DNA of 64,000 nt. Source: Cytobacillus depressus. Its GTDB lineage: Bacteria > Bacillota > Bacilli > Bacillales > Cytobacillaceae. The position numbers were made by a program, and so were the translations under genes. The DNA lies in the NCBI RefSeq assembly GCF_008923245.1, contig NZ_WBOS01000001.1, positions 372,001-436,000 of the forward strand, read 5' to 3'. The number at the start of each line of letters is the position of its first letter. The stretch's first letter is position 1. The notes below the pieces were generated by a model, which saw only the letters and a program-made list of their open reading frames with translations, did not search any database and had not been told where the DNA came from. Positions 9,725 through 19,570 of this stretch are shown here, piece after piece.

Positions 9725-10438
9725 CTATTTCTCTAAAAAGATTGGATTTCTTGTTTTTTCATCAATTGTATAAGGAAGCGAATAAGCAGGAACAAAAGAT
9801 GAATCATCAACTAGAATCCCCCTTATGTCATCGCCTTCGTTATACTTAACGTCTTGCTTTTGAATCGCTTCATGAAGATCTCCTGTGTAATCGACATACA
9901 CTTCGGCTTCACCTGTTATGATAAATGAAAGATTCCTACCGCTATAAGGGCTTAGAGCAACGGGATCGTCCTTATACCCTAATTTTTTAAAATCTAATGT
10001 AAACACATTTGCAGCAAGCTGCTCTTTATATGGCGGATATTTTTGTGTTTTTATTCTTAACTTTATGTCGCGAATCGTTTCAGCCATTCTTAAATCGAAA
10101 ATTTTTACGATCGGTTCAGTTTCTGCATCAATTAAAACATATTGAAAAATCCCGCCAGATTCAAAAGCATTTCCAGGTGGCTCAGCTAAATATTGCGGCA
10201 CTAGCTTTTTAAAATCAATCGGATACTTCTGATAAATCGGAGTTGTTTCATCCTTTGTCTTAATTGGCAAAAGCCCGCCGTTTGCTTCTTTATAAGAATT
10301 TACAGCTGTTTGGACCATTTTAATCTGGTCTTCATAAGGAATTTTATTTTGGGCTAAGTTTTCTTGCGGATACATGCATCCTGATAATATTGAGATAATA
10401 AGCAGCAACGATACTAATAGCTGCATTCTTTTTTTCAT
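9725..10438 (-). CDS. yphF: YphF-like lipoprotein
   Basis: A secreted, membrane-anchored lipoprotein of unknown function. The N-terminus MKKRMQLLVSLLLIISILSGC is a lipoprotein signal with the lipobox LSGC. The mature part is soluble, with a conserved KFYPIDF/LVPQYL-like region and no catalytic motif that I recognise. The ATG was chosen because AAGGAT lies 9 nt upstream; an in-frame TTG three codons earlier is too close to it. Identified as YphF by sequence style and by its place between spoIVA and yphE. It probably forms an operon with yphE, 46 bp upstream. Confidence 0.85.
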   Translation of the reverse strand: MKKRMQLLVSLLLIISILSGCMYPQENLAQNKIPYEDQIKMVQTAVNSYKEANGGLLPIKTKDETTPIYQKYPIDFKKLVPQYLAEPPGNAFESGGIFQYVLIDAETEPIVKIFDLRMAETIRDIKLRIKTQKYPPYKEQLAANVFTLDFKKLGYKDDPVALSPYSGRNLSFIITGEAEVYVDYTGDLHEAIQKQDVKYNEGDDIRGILVDDSSFVPAYSLPYTIDEKTRNPIFLEK

Positions 10439-10484
10439 TGCAATCAATCCTTTAAGTCTATGTATAAATCAAGAAGGAAAGCTA

Positions 10485-10685
10485 TTAATCACTCGTCGGA
10501 CCGCTAAACACGACAAGGACAATAATAATACCTGAGACAATCATTAAGAAATAAGCGATAATAGCAGTTAAAGCTTTAAATATTCCACCTAACTTATAGC
10601 GGCTTAAATAAATCATCAAAATGGATATAAACATGAATCCCATGGCAGCAAGGGAAACCCACATTTTCATTAATGATGGTGACAT
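10485..10685 (-). CDS. yphE: YphE-like small membrane protein
   Basis: 66 residues with two transmembrane helices (about 8-28 and 37-60) joined by a short basic loop, ending SGPTSD. Function unknown. The start MSPSLMKMWV has AAGGAG 8 nt upstream; a longer upstream extension passes through the C4 repeat and is not credible. Named from its position between gpsA and yphF and from size. Confidence 0.82.
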   Translation of the reverse strand: MSPSLMKMWVSLAAMGFMFISILMIYLSRYKLGGIFKALTAIIAYFLMIVSGIIIVLVVFSGPTSD

Positions 10686-10757
10686 GATCTCAACTCCTTT
10701 ATCCGAATGTATTATATCACACTGCTTGTCCCTTTTGAAAAAGAATCGTATGCACAG

Positions 10758-10879
10758 AAATGCGGAAGCGCCTTGTTCACCCCCGACAAGCACAAGACGA
10801 GCCTTCCGGAAAGGTTGAACTTTACCTTTCTGGGAGGATTGGCTTGTGACCTCGAGGGGGTAGGCGCTGGAGCTGGACA
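10758..10879 (+). repeat. Family C repeat, copy C4
   Basis: AATGCGGAAGCGCCTTG to GGCGCTGGAGCTGGAC with the apex AAGGTT/ACCTTT. It lies in the 371-bp gpsA-yphE gap next to the gpsA terminator. Confidence 0.88.
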
Positions 10880-10882
10880 CAG

Positions 10883-10925
10883 AAAAAAAGCTAAGTTAAA
10901 GAAAGGGGCGCTTCTTTAACTTAAG
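10883..10925 (-). terminator. Intrinsic terminator of gpsA
   Basis: AAGTTAAAGAA pairs with TTCTTTAACTT around GCGCCCC; the minus strand continues AGCTTTTTTT. Confidence 0.85.
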
Positions 10926-11056
10926 CTTAGCGACTAAATAACCCAAACACCCTGTTCATTTCACCAGTTTGCTTCGTTGCATTGTATGCACAAAAGAGCC
11001 AACTCGTATCCTCGAATGCCTATATTTATAAAATATTAGAGTTGATTAGTTAATTA

Positions 11057-12103
11057 TTACGATTCACATTCAAGAACATTTGTTAAATCGTCCATTTCAT
11101 TCTTCTTTCCACGTGCCATCAAAACATCTACCGCCTCTTTTGCATTCACATCATTAAAGAGAACATCATAAAGGACATCGGTAATCGGCATACTTACTTC
11201 ATATTTTTCCGCCAATTGCTTTGCAGCTTTTGTCGTCCGAACTCCTTCAACAACCATTCCCATATTATCGAGAACCTCTTGAAGTTTATGCCCCTTCCCA
11301 AGCAAATTCCCCGCTTTCCAGTTTCGAGAGTGAACACTCGTACAGGTTGCGATTAAATCGCCAATTCCCGTTAAACCAGAGAATGTCAGCGGACTCGCGC
11401 CCATCTTCATACCTAAACGGGCAATTTCGGCTAACCCTCTTGTCATTAACGCTGCCTTCGCATTATCACCGTAGCCTAATCCATCTGTAATCCCTGCTGC
11501 AAGAGCAATAATATTCTTTAATGCTCCGCCAATCTCCACACCAATGATATCGGGATTTGTATACACTCGGAAATTTTGATTAATAAATAAATCTTGAATT
11601 CTTTCAGCTGCTTCCATATTTTTTGATGAAACGGTTACTGTTGTCGGATGTCTTAGAACGACTTCCTCCGCATGACTTGGGCCAGAAAGTACAACGATAC
11701 TAGCTAATTTCTCTGCCGACATTTCCTGTTCAATCATTTCAGATATTCGGAGCAATGTATCAGGCTCAATTCCTTTACTTACATGGACAATCGTTAAAGG
11801 TTCTTTGCTGATTGAACTAATTTTACCTACTACTTCGCGAATCGCTTTTGTAGGGACGGCAAGAATGATCGTGTTCACACCTGCTAAAGCTTCCTCTAAA
11901 TTGAAATAACCGACAATTTCATGCGGAAGATCGATTTCCGGTAAATATTTTTTATTTGTATGGTATTCATTGATTTCATTAATTTGCTCAAGTTTATGTC
12001 CCCAGAGGCGAACTTCATAGCTATTATCTGCCAAAACCATTGCTAATGCGGTTCCCCAGCTTCCTGCTCCAATAACAGCAACTCGTTCATTCCTTTGCTC
12101 CAT
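11057..12103 (-). CDS. gpsA: NAD(P)+-dependent glycerol-3-phosphate dehydrogenase
   Basis: Reduces dihydroxyacetone phosphate to sn-glycerol 3-phosphate for phospholipid synthesis. 348 residues. Dinucleotide motif [12 protein letters not shown] at residues 10-21, VSKGIEP near 110, [10 protein letters not shown] near 140, the catalytic Lys in [14 protein letters not shown] and the C-terminal [23 protein letters not shown] precedes the ATG. It follows der by about 97 bp, the same order as in B. subtilis. Confidence 0.97.
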   Translation of the reverse strand: MEQRNERVAVIGAGSWGTALAMVLADNSYEVRLWGHKLEQINEINEYHTNKKYLPEIDLPHEIVGYFNLEEALAGVNTIILAVPTKAIREVVGKISSISKEPLTIVHVSKGIEPDTLLRISEMIEQEMSAEKLASIVVLSGPSHAEEVVLRHPTTVTVSSKNMEAAERIQDLFINQNFRVYTNPDIIGVEIGGALKNIIALAAGITDGLGYGDNAKAALMTRGLAEIARLGMKMGASPLTFSGLTGIGDLIATCTSVHSRNWKAGNLLGKGHKLQEVLDNMGMVVEGVRTTKAAKQLAEKYEVSMPITDVLYDVLFNDVNAKEAVDVLMARGKKNEMDDLTNVLECES

Positions 12104-12199
12104 TCAATCACTGCCTTTTAAAAAAAATATTTTTCTAGCGAAAAAGCGACTAGTAAATAAGCCGCTTCCTCTTTGATTTTTTATATTAGATTTCTTATA

Positions 12200-13510
12200 T
12201 TACTTTCTTTCTCTTGCATAGATTTTTATCGGTGTTCCTTCAAAGCCAAATGCATCGCGAATTCTATTTTCTAAAAAGCGCTCATATGAAAAATGCATTA
12301 ATTCCGGCTCATTTACAAACACAACAAAGGTTGGCGGCTTCACAGCTACTTGTGTTGTGTAGAAAATCTTTAAACGTTTGCCTTTATCAGTAGGCGTCGG
12401 ATTCATAGCAACCGCATCCATAATGACATCATTCAGGACACTAGTTTCAACACGCAGCGCATGGTTTTCACTAGCAGTATTAATCATGGGGATCAATGTG
12501 TGTATCCGTTTTTTCGTTTTGGCTGATAAAAAGACTATTGGTGCATAATCAAGGAAAAGGAAATGCTCGCGAATTTTTTGCTCAAATTCCTTCATTGTCT
12601 TCTCATCTTTTTCTACTGCGTCCCATTTATTAACTACAATAACGACCGCCCGGCCAGCCTCATGTGCATATCCTGCAATACGCTTGTCCTGCTCTATAAT
12701 TCCTTCCTCGCCATCTAATACAATAAGAACAACATCTGATCGTTCAATCGCTCTTAGGGCACGAAGAACACTATATTTTTCGGTCGTTTCATAAACCTTA
12801 CCTTTTTTCCGCATACCCGCCGTGTCAATAATGACATACTTATCTCCATTATATGTAAGCTCTGAGTCGATTGCATCTCTAGTCGTTCCAGCAATATTGC
12901 TCACAATTACACGGTCTTCACCTAAAATGGCGTTTACGAGTGAGGATTTCCCTACATTCGGGCGTCCAATTAAAGAGAATTTAATAACATCTTCATCATA
13001 ATCCTTCTGTCCGGTTTTTGGAAAATGCTTGGCAGCCTCGTCAAGCAAATCTCCTAATCCTAATCCATGTGAACCTGAAATCGGGAAAGGCTCGCCAAAT
13101 CCTAAAGCGTAAAAATCATAAATATGCTCACGCATTTCAGGATTATCAATTTTATTCACACCGAGTACGACAGGCTTTTTTGCTCGATAAAGGATTTTCG
13201 CAACTTCTTCATCAGCGGCCGTTACGCCCTCTCTTCCATTTGCTAAGAAGATTATGACATCTGCCTCATCAATAGCGATCTCTGCCTGCTGACGGATTTG
13301 CTCTAGAAAAGGCTCGTCACCGAGATCAATTCCACCTGTATCGATAATATTAAAATCATAGTTTAACCAATCTGCTGAACTGTATATACGATCCCTCGTA
13401 ACACCTGGGATATCTTCAACAATAGATATACGCTCTCCAACAATTCTATTGAAAATTGTCGATTTTCCAACGTTTGGACGTCCAACTATGGCAATTACTG
13501 GCTTTGCCAT
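12200..13510 (-). CDS. der: Ribosome-assembly GTPase Der (EngA)
   Basis: Essential double-GTPase for maturation of the 50S subunit. Two G domains in tandem: G1 GRPNVGKST (about 8-16) with NKID, and GRPNVGKSS (about 182-190) with NKWD, then a C-terminal KH-like domain ending ARERK. 436 residues from the chosen ATG, which sits 5-6 nt after AAGGGTGAT; an in-frame GTG and ATG just upstream overlap that site. Followed by gpsA. Confidence 0.97.
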   Translation of the reverse strand: MAKPVIAIVGRPNVGKSTIFNRIVGERISIVEDIPGVTRDRIYSSADWLNYDFNIIDTGGIDLGDEPFLEQIRQQAEIAIDEADVIIFLANGREGVTAADEEVAKILYRAKKPVVLGVNKIDNPEMREHIYDFYALGFGEPFPISGSHGLGLGDLLDEAAKHFPKTGQKDYDEDVIKFSLIGRPNVGKSSLVNAILGEDRVIVSNIAGTTRDAIDSELTYNGDKYVIIDTAGMRKKGKVYETTEKYSVLRALRAIERSDVVLIVLDGEEGIIEQDKRIAGYAHEAGRAVVIVVNKWDAVEKDEKTMKEFEQKIREHFLFLDYAPIVFLSAKTKKRIHTLIPMINTASENHALRVETSVLNDVIMDAVAMNPTPTDKGKRLKIFYTTQVAVKPPTFVVFVNEPELMHFSYERFLENRIRDAFGFEGTPIKIYARERK

Positions 13511-13534
13511 GAACATCACCCTTTCTTTCTAAAA

Positions 13535-13809
13535 ATAAAGTGAAACTTCAATTAGTGGGGGTTTTCCTGCATCCCCCACTAATTGTTAGTTGAACCAATC
13601 ACGCTCAAAACGCCACGTCCTCCCAAAAGCTCCGCTTTTGGTCGTGCGATGTATAGCTGCCGCAGTATTCCTTGTCCTGTGGCTTTCGCCTGACTAGGAC
13701 ATCCTGTCCGTCGTCGGGCCTTTACGGGTTGTTGAATCTCCCACATAGATATTTTTTATTTCTCAACTTTTTGAAGTGGGAGTCATATAGCCCGTTAATC
13801 TGCGATAAA
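13535..13809 (+). repeat. Family B repeat, copy B3, with nested module
   Basis: Spans ATAAAGTGAAACTTCA to CTGCGATAAA, the longest B copy. The nested module is at 13622-13673 between GTCCT copies. The small end hairpin is AGTGGGGG...CCCCCACT, and ACGGGTTGT pairs with the inverted arm AGCCCGT. It takes up most of the 398-bp gap between der and yphA. Confidence 0.87.
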
Positions 13810-13835
13810 CCCTTCTTGACATATGGAGAAGGGTC
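13806..13835 (-). terminator. Probable terminator after yphA
   Basis: GACCCTTCT and AGAAGGGTTT pair on the minus strand. The T tract is short because the B3 repeat starts there. Confidence 0.5.
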
Positions 13836-13908
13836 TAACCTCATAATATTATCAGAGCACTACCTTACTAGCAATTAAAAATGTAATATAGCTTGTAAAT
13901 CAGCATGT

Positions 13909-14517
13909 TTACGATAATTTTTGTTTTTCTTTCTCCACTTGGTTAAAGTACCTTTCATAAAAGCTTGCCAAAAGTTCAAATCCTGTCCATACACAAAGAA
14001 GTGCGGATGAAAGGGCAGCCACATCTAAATAAGCAACTGAGCCAATTAAGTATGGAAATGAGTATTTTTTAAGGATGTGGGCGTATAGAAATTCACCTTG
14101 AATGGATCCTAATAGAATAATAATAACACGGTAATATTTATTTGCCTGCAAAATTAAAGTTAATGAAACTAGAAGTAAAGCCAACATCCAATTGCGTGAA
14201 ACAATGATCCACACAGGATCAAATAAAGCATATAACTGGAAACATACATAAGCCATCATCGTAATAAACGAGCTTATCAAAACATAAGCTGCTGTTAATC
14301 TTTTTATTTTGCTAATCATATAAAATAAAGTGCCTAATAGGATTATACTGACATACGAAATTTCAAAACCGAAAGATGAAAAGGAGTATGGGGATAGGAT
14401 TATTAGTATTAATACCCAAATCGATAAAAATAGTCTAAGCTTACTGTTCATTTTCATAAAAAATGTTGTAATGACCCAAAACATCCATGAGAACCAATAA
14501 AAGGTCAATCCTTCCAT
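13909..14517 (-). CDS. yphA: YphA-like membrane protein
   Basis: 202 residues, about six hydrophobic segments starting at once with LTFYWFSWMFWVITTF, ending in a charged EKEKQKLS tail. Function unknown. Length (B. subtilis 199) and location between der and fni support YphA. The seaA (yphB) gene that lies near yphA in B. subtilis is not found in this window. Confidence 0.78.
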   Translation of the reverse strand: MEGLTFYWFSWMFWVITTFFMKMNSKLRLFLSIWVLILIILSPYSFSSFGFEISYVSIILLGTLFYMISKIKRLTAAYVLISSFITMMAYVCFQLYALFDPVWIIVSRNWMLALLLVSLTLILQANKYYRVIIILLGSIQGEFLYAHILKKYSFPYLIGSVAYLDVAALSSALLCVWTGFELLASFYERYFNQVEKEKQKLS

Positions 14518-14542
14518 TCATGCTCACCTCCTATTTCTTATT

Positions 14543-14713
14543 GTCTACTACGGCGCCTAGAGGCCCTTGGGTCTAAGCCAATCCGACAAGAAGGTTAAAA
14601 AACAACCCTCCTGCCGGCTTGTATTATGCTTGTGGCCCGCAGGATGCGGGTCATGCGGACGTTGCGTCCTTAGTCTGCGTTCTTCTGCGAACGAGTCGCC
14701 TCCGCTTTTCTTA
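14543..14713 (-). repeat. Family C repeat, copy C5
   Basis: Reverse copy from GTCTACTACGGCGCCTAG to CGCCTCCGCTTTTCTTA. Its inserted arm holds CCCGCAGGATGCGGG, a 5-bp stem with the loop AGGAT, which is ATCCT on the other strand. Confidence 0.82.
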
Positions 14714-14848
14714 TTCCCATTATGTCTCTTACAATAGGAGTTTAATCTTGTTCAAACGATAGAATTTCATTCGTTTCACTTTATTCATCTTGTTTTGCTG
14801 AATAAAAAACACAAGGAAGTCCATGTTAAATGTGAGGGGGTGTGATGA

Positions 14849-14989
14849 ATGGGTAGAGATCGGCAAGAAAAAAAACTGAAAAAGAGCAGAAGGGTCGAAT
14901 CGGATCGGGATCAGACACTCACTTATGATGGTGCTACGAGATTGCAAAGCCCCGAGGAAGCTAGAGAATTAAATAACAATAAACTATAA
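14849..14989 (+). CDS. ypzI: YpzI family small protein
   Basis: 46 residues, MGRDRQEKKLKKSRRVESDR followed by DQTLTYDGATRLQSPEEAR; very charged, no membrane segment, function unknown. A strong AGGGGGTGTGATGA site lies just upstream. The DRQEKKL and RVESDRDQ blocks are what I recognise as the YpzI family. Convergent with fni and sharing a bidirectional terminator with it. It is short enough to be skipped by most ORF cut-offs. Confidence 0.8.
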   Translation: MGRDRQEKKLKKSRRVESDRDQTLTYDGATRLQSPEEARELNNNKL

Positions 14990-15004
14990 AGCTACATGAA
15001 GACG

Positions 15005-15042
15005 AAAAAGCTCTTGCCATTTTAAATAGCAAGAGCCTTTTT
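15005..15042. terminator. Bidirectional terminator between ypzI and fni
   Basis: GCTCTTGC and GCAAGAGC form the stem, AAAAA precedes and TTTTT follows, so it works for both converging genes. Confidence 0.88.
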
Positions 15043-15044
15043 AC

Positions 15045-16106
15045 TTAGCCCAATATACTTCGCTGGCTATATTTCTTTGTATTAATATCCCTTTCCGTAA
15101 GCCAGTGATGAGTTTTACCAGAAATAATGAGCGGAGCCTTTTGAAGCTCTGCAATATTACTCGCACCTAAAGCTGTCATAATCATTTTTATTTCATCATG
15201 AAGATTGTGCAGCTCTTCAATTAATGCTTCTATGCCTTCATTCAGGAGAATTCCAAGAATAAATCCTGCCATCCCCACAGCATCCGCCCCAAGGGCAATC
15301 GCTTTTGTTGCGTCAAGACTTGTTTGAATTCCGCCAGTACCGAATATAGTGATACCGCCAGAAACCTCTCTCGCCTCAGCGATGGATACAGCTGTCGGGA
15401 TCCCCCATTCATTAAAGAATGGCAGCTCCCTTTTGCGCCTTTCATTTTCAATCCTCGCAAAATTAGTTCCACCAAACCCGCCAACATCGACAGCGGCCAC
15501 ACCAACTGACTTTAACATTGAAACTGTTTCTTTACTCATGCCAAAGCCAACTTCTTTTACGATAATGGGAACGTTGACAGATCTTACAATCTCTTCAATT
15601 CTTTGAAGCGCAGAGCGAAAATCACGATCCCCTTCAGGCATTGTTAATTCTTGCACAACATTTAGATGGATTTGCAAAGCATTTGCTTCAATCATATCAA
15701 TAGCTGCTTTCGCTTGGTCAACAGTAGCTTCACTGCCTAGATTCCCAATGATCAGGCCCTCTGGGTATTCTTTGCGAACGATTTTGTATGAACTTATTTC
15801 TGAAGGATCTTTAAGCGCGGACATTTGCGAACCGACCGAAACAGCCAAACCTAAAGCTTTGGCTGCGATAGCCAAATCACGATTTATTCGCCATGTCCTC
15901 TCTCCCCCGCCACCTGTCATGCCATTGATGAAAATTGGCGAACTTAAAGAAAGTTCGCCAATTTCCACGTTAATATTTGCCTGATCTAAGGAAGTATGAG
16001 GAATACTTTGATGGACAAAATTAATATCTTCAAACCCAGCAAGCCGTGTTTGTCCTGTTGACATGGCTAATTGAATATGATCCCATTTCCGTTTCGATCT
16101 AGACAC
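15045..16106 (-). CDS. fni: Isopentenyl-diphosphate delta-isomerase, type 2
   Basis: FMN- and NADPH-dependent isomerase interconverting IPP and DMAPP, the starter units for the prenyl chains made by HepST. 353 residues with [13 protein letters not shown] (about 60-72), [14 protein letters not shown], the HLNVVQE segment, [11 protein letters not shown] and FGTGGIQTS. The start is GTG with GGTGATAAATT before it. The next gene upstream, ypfD, ends 15 bp away. Confidence 0.96.
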   Translation of the reverse strand: MSRSKRKWDHIQLAMSTGQTRLAGFEDINFVHQSIPHTSLDQANINVEIGELSLSSPIFINGMTGGGGERTWRINRDLAIAAKALGLAVSVGSQMSALKDPSEISSYKIVRKEYPEGLIIGNLGSEATVDQAKAAIDMIEANALQIHLNVVQELTMPEGDRDFRSALQRIEEIVRSVNVPIIVKEVGFGMSKETVSMLKSVGVAAVDVGGFGGTNFARIENERRKRELPFFNEWGIPTAVSIAEAREVSGGITIFGTGGIQTSLDATKAIALGADAVGMAGFILGILLNEGIEALIEELHNLHDEIKMIMTALGASNIAELQKAPLIISGKTHHWLTERDINTKKYSQRSILG

Positions 16107-16121
16107 AATTTATCACCATTA

Positions 16122-17258
16122 TCATTTTAATTTCTTTAATTGATCGCCAATCATTTCACCAAGCTGGAAGCCTTTCGATTCTTCAGGTAGCTCATAATCA
16201 GTTACATATTCCGGTTCTTTTTCTTGAAGCTCTTTAATGCTTAAAGACAAACGTTGCTCAATCTCGTTTACGTCAAGAACTTTCACTTGAATTTCTTGGC
16301 CTTCTTTTAACACCTCATGTGGAGTTGCAATATGCTTATGAGAAATTTGTGAAATATGAACAAGTCCTTCTACTCCAGGGAATAACTCAACGAAAGCACC
16401 ATATGAAACAAGGCGTTTAACTACACCAGTAAGCGTGCTTCCCTTTGGAGCCTTTTCCGCAATATTTGCCCATGGTCCAGGAAGAGTTTCCTTAATTGAT
16501 AAAGAAATTCTCTCATTTGTACGGTCAACACTTAACACTTTTACTTGAACCTTTTGGCCTTTTTCTACTACGTCTGATGGATTGTCAATGTGTTCATGTG
16601 AAAGCTGAGAGATGTGAACAAGCCCATCAACTCCGCCAATATCTACAAAAGCACCAAAATCAGTGATTCTCTGTACTGTCCCTTCTAACACTTGACCTTG
16701 CTCAATTGAATCAAGGATTTGATTCTTTTGCTTGCCTTTTTCCTCTTCAACAACCGCACGATGAGATAAAATTAAGCGGTTCTTTTCCTTTTCTAGCTCA
16801 ACAATCTTAAATGCCATTGTTTTTCCTTTATAATCAGAAAAATCCTCTACAAAAAAGTCTTCAACTAAAGATGCAGGTACAAATCCGCGAACGCCTAGAT
16901 CGACAACTAGTCCACCTTTGACAACATCTTTAATTTCAGCTTCAAAGACTTCCCCATTATCAAACTTCTTTTCTAATTCTTCCCAAGATTTTTCTGCATC
17001 TACTTTACGTTTTGATAAAATTAATGCATCCTCTTCGACTTTAAGTACTTCAAGCTCCAAATGATCTCCTTCAACAACGACATCACTTGCCTTTTCAACA
17101 TGCAAGCTTGATAATTCACTAATCGGAATAATGCCATCAAGCTTACTATCATTAATATTGATGATTACTTGCTTTTCTTCAACCTTTGTCACTTGGCCGT
17201 TAACCTTATCACCAACTTCAAAACTTTTCACTTGAACTTGATTCAACTCTTCAGACAT
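16122..17258 (-). CDS. ypfD: Ribosomal protein S1 homologue (YpfD)
   Basis: RNA-binding protein with four tandem S1 (OB-fold) domains over 378 residues: about 13-85, 102-167, 187-256 and 273-342. The last two contain FVDIGGVDGLVHISQLSH and FVELFPGVEGLVHISQISH. Gram-positive S1 homologues are shorter than the six-domain E. coli protein and not essential in B. subtilis. A strong AAGGAGG site precedes the ATG. Order cmk-plsC-ypfD-fni is the usual one. Confidence 0.94.
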   Translation of the reverse strand: MSEELNQVQVKSFEVGDKVNGQVTKVEEKQVIININDSKLDGIIPISELSSLHVEKASDVVVEGDHLELEVLKVEEDALILSKRKVDAEKSWEELEKKFDNGEVFEAEIKDVVKGGLVVDLGVRGFVPASLVEDFFVEDFSDYKGKTMAFKIVELEKEKNRLILSHRAVVEEEKGKQKNQILDSIEQGQVLEGTVQRITDFGAFVDIGGVDGLVHISQLSHEHIDNPSDVVEKGQKVQVKVLSVDRTNERISLSIKETLPGPWANIAEKAPKGSTLTGVVKRLVSYGAFVELFPGVEGLVHISQISHKHIATPHEVLKEGQEIQVKVLDVNEIEQRLSLSIKELQEKEPEYVTDYELPEESKGFQLGEMIGDQLKKLK

Positions 17259-17362
17259 ATGTATTCCTCCTTATTTGAAATGCATAAGTGCCTTGATCTC
17301 TAAATTAATAAATTCCTTTTTACTAACTTCTTACAAACAAGTTCTTTTGTCAAGCAAGAAGG

Positions 17363-17571
17363 TTTATCGCAGATTAACGGGCTGTAAGATTTCCACTTTT
17401 AGAAGCTTTGGGAACCGTATATTTACAGGTAGAAAATCCAACAGCCCGTAAAGGCCCGATTAGTGAAATAAGACTTTTCTTTGGGCTTCAGCCCTTAGAA
17501 AAGTCAATCAGGCTCCGCTTGACTAACATTCAGTGGGGAAGAACGTCCCACTGAATGAAGTTTCACTTTAT
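17363..17571 (-). repeat. Family B repeat, copy B4
   Basis: TTTATCGCAGATTAACGGG to TGAAGTTTCACTTTAT, directly touching the plsC stop codon. The interior differs from other copies: GACTTTTCTT and its inverse flank GGGCTTCAGCCC. It lies in the 313-bp plsC-ypfD gap. Confidence 0.85.
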
Positions 17572-18159
17572 CTATTTATTTTCATTTATCAGTTTGCGAA
17601 TTTCTTCCATAATAAATTCAGTTGTTTCTTCTGCAGATGCGCGTCTTTCACGCAGTGCTGTCATGTCTATCGGTTTTCCATAAACAACTTTCAATCTTTT
17701 AAAAGCTTTATATGGTCCAATTATTGCACATGGTACAATCGCGGCATCTGTTCTTAGAGCAAAAAAGCCCGCTCCCGCTAATCCTTTTCCTAATTCTCCC
17801 GTTTTGCTTCTCGTTCCTTCAGGAAATAGACCTAGCACCTTACCTTCCTTCAAAAGGGAAAGTCCTGTTCGTAAAGCTTCTCTATCACTCATTCCTCTTT
17901 TGACGGGAAAGGCATTTATATTAGGGAGAATCTTTCCTAATAAAGGAACTTTAAATAATTCTGCCTTTGCCATGAAGTGTACAGGTCTTGGTGCATTTAT
18001 CCCTACTACTGGAGGATCAAAATTATGAATATGATTTGTACAAAGAAGAACACCGCCATCTTTAGGAAAATGTTCCTTGCCCTTCACTTCAAAGCGATAG
18101 ATCGGATTCAATATACCGTTAACAAATGATCTTGCAAAAGAATATAAATTCACCTTCAT
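17572..18159 (-). CDS. plsC: 1-acyl-sn-glycerol-3-phosphate acyltransferase
   Basis: Adds the second acyl chain in phosphatidate synthesis at the inner membrane face. The four acyltransferase blocks are visible: NHIHNFDP (HX4D, about residue 42), [25 protein letters not shown] (about 114-123) and VPCAIIGPY. 195 residues. The start ATG overlaps the cmk stop (ATGA), so the genes are translationally coupled. Confidence 0.93.
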   Translation of the reverse strand: MKVNLYSFARSFVNGILNPIYRFEVKGKEHFPKDGGVLLCTNHIHNFDPPVVGINAPRPVHFMAKAELFKVPLLGKILPNINAFPVKRGMSDREALRTGLSLLKEGKVLGLFPEGTRSKTGELGKGLAGAGFFALRTDAAIVPCAIIGPYKAFKRLKVVYGKPIDMTALRERRASAEETTEFIMEEIRKLINENK

Positions 18160-18830
18160 CCAATCCTTTCTAACGCCAGCCCCATGATTCTATCTACCAC
18201 TTGATCAATGGTTAAAGATGTAGTATCTATTTCAACTGCATCTTCTGCTTTTTTTAATGGTGCAATCTCCCGCTCAGAATCTAATTTGTCTCTTCTAGCA
18301 ATTTCCTCTTTTAATTTCTCCAAATCGGACGAAAATCCTTTTTGAATATTTTCATTATGCCTGCGTATTGCACGCTCACTGACAGATGCCAATAAAAAGA
18401 CTTTTACTTCAGCATAAGGGAGAACGTGTGTTCCAATATCTCTGCCATCCATGACGACACCGCCATTTTCGGCAAAGGCTTTTTGTCTTGCTGTCATTTC
18501 TTCCCTCACAAGCTTATGTTTCGCAACAATCGAAACTGAATTCGTTACATCAGCTGTTCTAATGACTTCTGATACATTATTACTATCTAAATATATAAGC
18601 TGGCCATTCTCACCAGGCAGCAATTCAATCTTAGTGTCGTTTAACATATTTATTAAGGCGTGTTCATTTTCTAAGTCAAGGTTCTCGTTTAAAGCCTTGT
18701 ACGTTAAAGCTCTGTACATCGCCCCTGTATCGATATAAATATATGATAATTTTTCTGCAACAATTTTCGCGACTGTGCTTTTCCCAGCTGCAGCCGGTCC
18801 ATCGATAGCAATTGAAATCTTCTTGTTCAT
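18156..18830 (-). CDS. cmk: Cytidylate kinase
   Basis: Phosphorylates CMP and dCMP for nucleic acid and phospholipid synthesis. 224 residues from [21 protein letters not shown], with the P-loop at residues 10-20, [22 protein letters not shown] and [18 protein letters not shown] in the LID region. AGGAGG lies 5-6 nt before the ATG; a longer upstream reading frame is repeat-derived. First gene of cmk-plsC. Confidence 0.97.
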   Translation of the reverse strand: MNKKISIAIDGPAAAGKSTVAKIVAEKLSYIYIDTGAMYRALTYKALNENLDLENEHALINMLNDTKIELLPGENGQLIYLDSNNVSEVIRTADVTNSVSIVAKHKLVREEMTARQKAFAENGGVVMDGRDIGTHVLPYAEVKVFLLASVSERAIRRHNENIQKGFSSDLEKLKEEIARRDKLDSEREIAPLKKAEDAVEIDTTSLTIDQVVDRIMGLALERIG

Positions 18831-18918
18831 AGTGCCTCCTGGTATCAAAACATCTCTTTGTTTACTTGTCCATTTTATTTTATCATATGATGGGGTAAAT
18901 AACCGAATAAAAATTACA

Positions 18919-19156
18919 AATGCGTTTGCGCCTTGATCATCCTCAGGCATAGCACAAGACGAGCCTTCTAGAAAGGATAGCTCTACCTTTCTGGGTGGCT
19001 TGGCTTGTGACCTCGAGGTCGACAAAAACGAGACGGCCGGATCGCTAAGTCGACACAAGTACGTCCTTTACGTCGGGGATAGGCGCTCCTCCTAAATGCT
19101 GACGCATTTACTCGTGCGATGAATATGCTGCCGAAGCATTCCTTGTGAAGCTAGAC
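18919..19156 (+). repeat. Family C repeat, copy C6 (composite)
   Basis: Begins AATGCGTTTGCGCCTTGATC. An extra arm, GTCGACAAAAACGAGACGG to GTCGACACAAGTACGTCC, is inserted at the GACCTCGAGG point. Near the end is a divergent module (CTCCTAAATGCTGACGCAT, then GTGCGATGAATATGCTGCC) before GAAGCTAGAC. Confidence 0.82.
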
Positions 19157-19159
19157 GCA

Positions 19160-19187
19160 AAAAAAAGCAGGAATAATCCTGCTTTCC
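19160..19187 (-). terminator. Intrinsic terminator of ypfB
   Basis: AAAGCAGGATTATTCCTGCTTTTTTTT on the minus strand gives a compact stem and a U run immediately after the ypfB stop. Confidence 0.85.
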
Positions 19188-19367
19188 TCATTGACCTCGG
19201 AATGTTTCAAGGAATTCTGTATAGTTATTATCTGTTACTCCTTCATATTCGGTGAGCTGCTTTAATTCAGGGAATATATTAAGCTTATGAAAGAACAACT
19301 GAGTAATAAATAAAAATAAAAACTGGATCAAGACTATTTTTATTAAAATTCTTTCAATTGATTTCAT
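19188..19367 (-). CDS. ypfB: YpfB-like small membrane protein
   Basis: 59 residues: a basic start MKSIERILIK, one transmembrane helix (about 10-27) and a soluble tail with LTEYEGVTDNN. GGAG is 8 nt before the ATG. Function unknown. The ERILIK...LIQ and QYEGV-like blocks and the place between ypfA and cmk fit YpfB (DUF5359). Missed by a 60-residue ORF cut-off. Confidence 0.8.
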   Translation of the reverse strand: MKSIERILIKIVLIQFLFLFITQLFFHKLNIFPELKQLTEYEGVTDNNYTEFLETFRGQ

Positions 19368-19389
19368 ACTTCACGCTCCGCACCATAAA

Positions 19390-19543
19390 TTTATCGCAGA
19401 TTAACGGGCAGTAAGACTCCCACCTCAAAACTTAAGATTAATCGAAGAAGTTTAGGAGGGAGATCAACTGCCCGTAAAGGCCCGATAAGTTCAACTAACA
19501 TTCAGTGGAGAAAGACACTCCACTGAATGAAGTTTCAATTTAT
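19390..19543 (-). repeat. Family B repeat, copy B5 (minimal form)
   Basis: TTTATCGCAGATTAACGGGC to AGTTTCAATTTAT. It has both end structures, CAGTGGAGAAAGACACTCCACTG and the GGGCAGT/ACTGCCC pair, but none of the middle segments, so it shows the core of the family. Confidence 0.86.
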
Positions 19544-19570
19544 ATTTATTATGCGTGCATTTTTAAAAAA

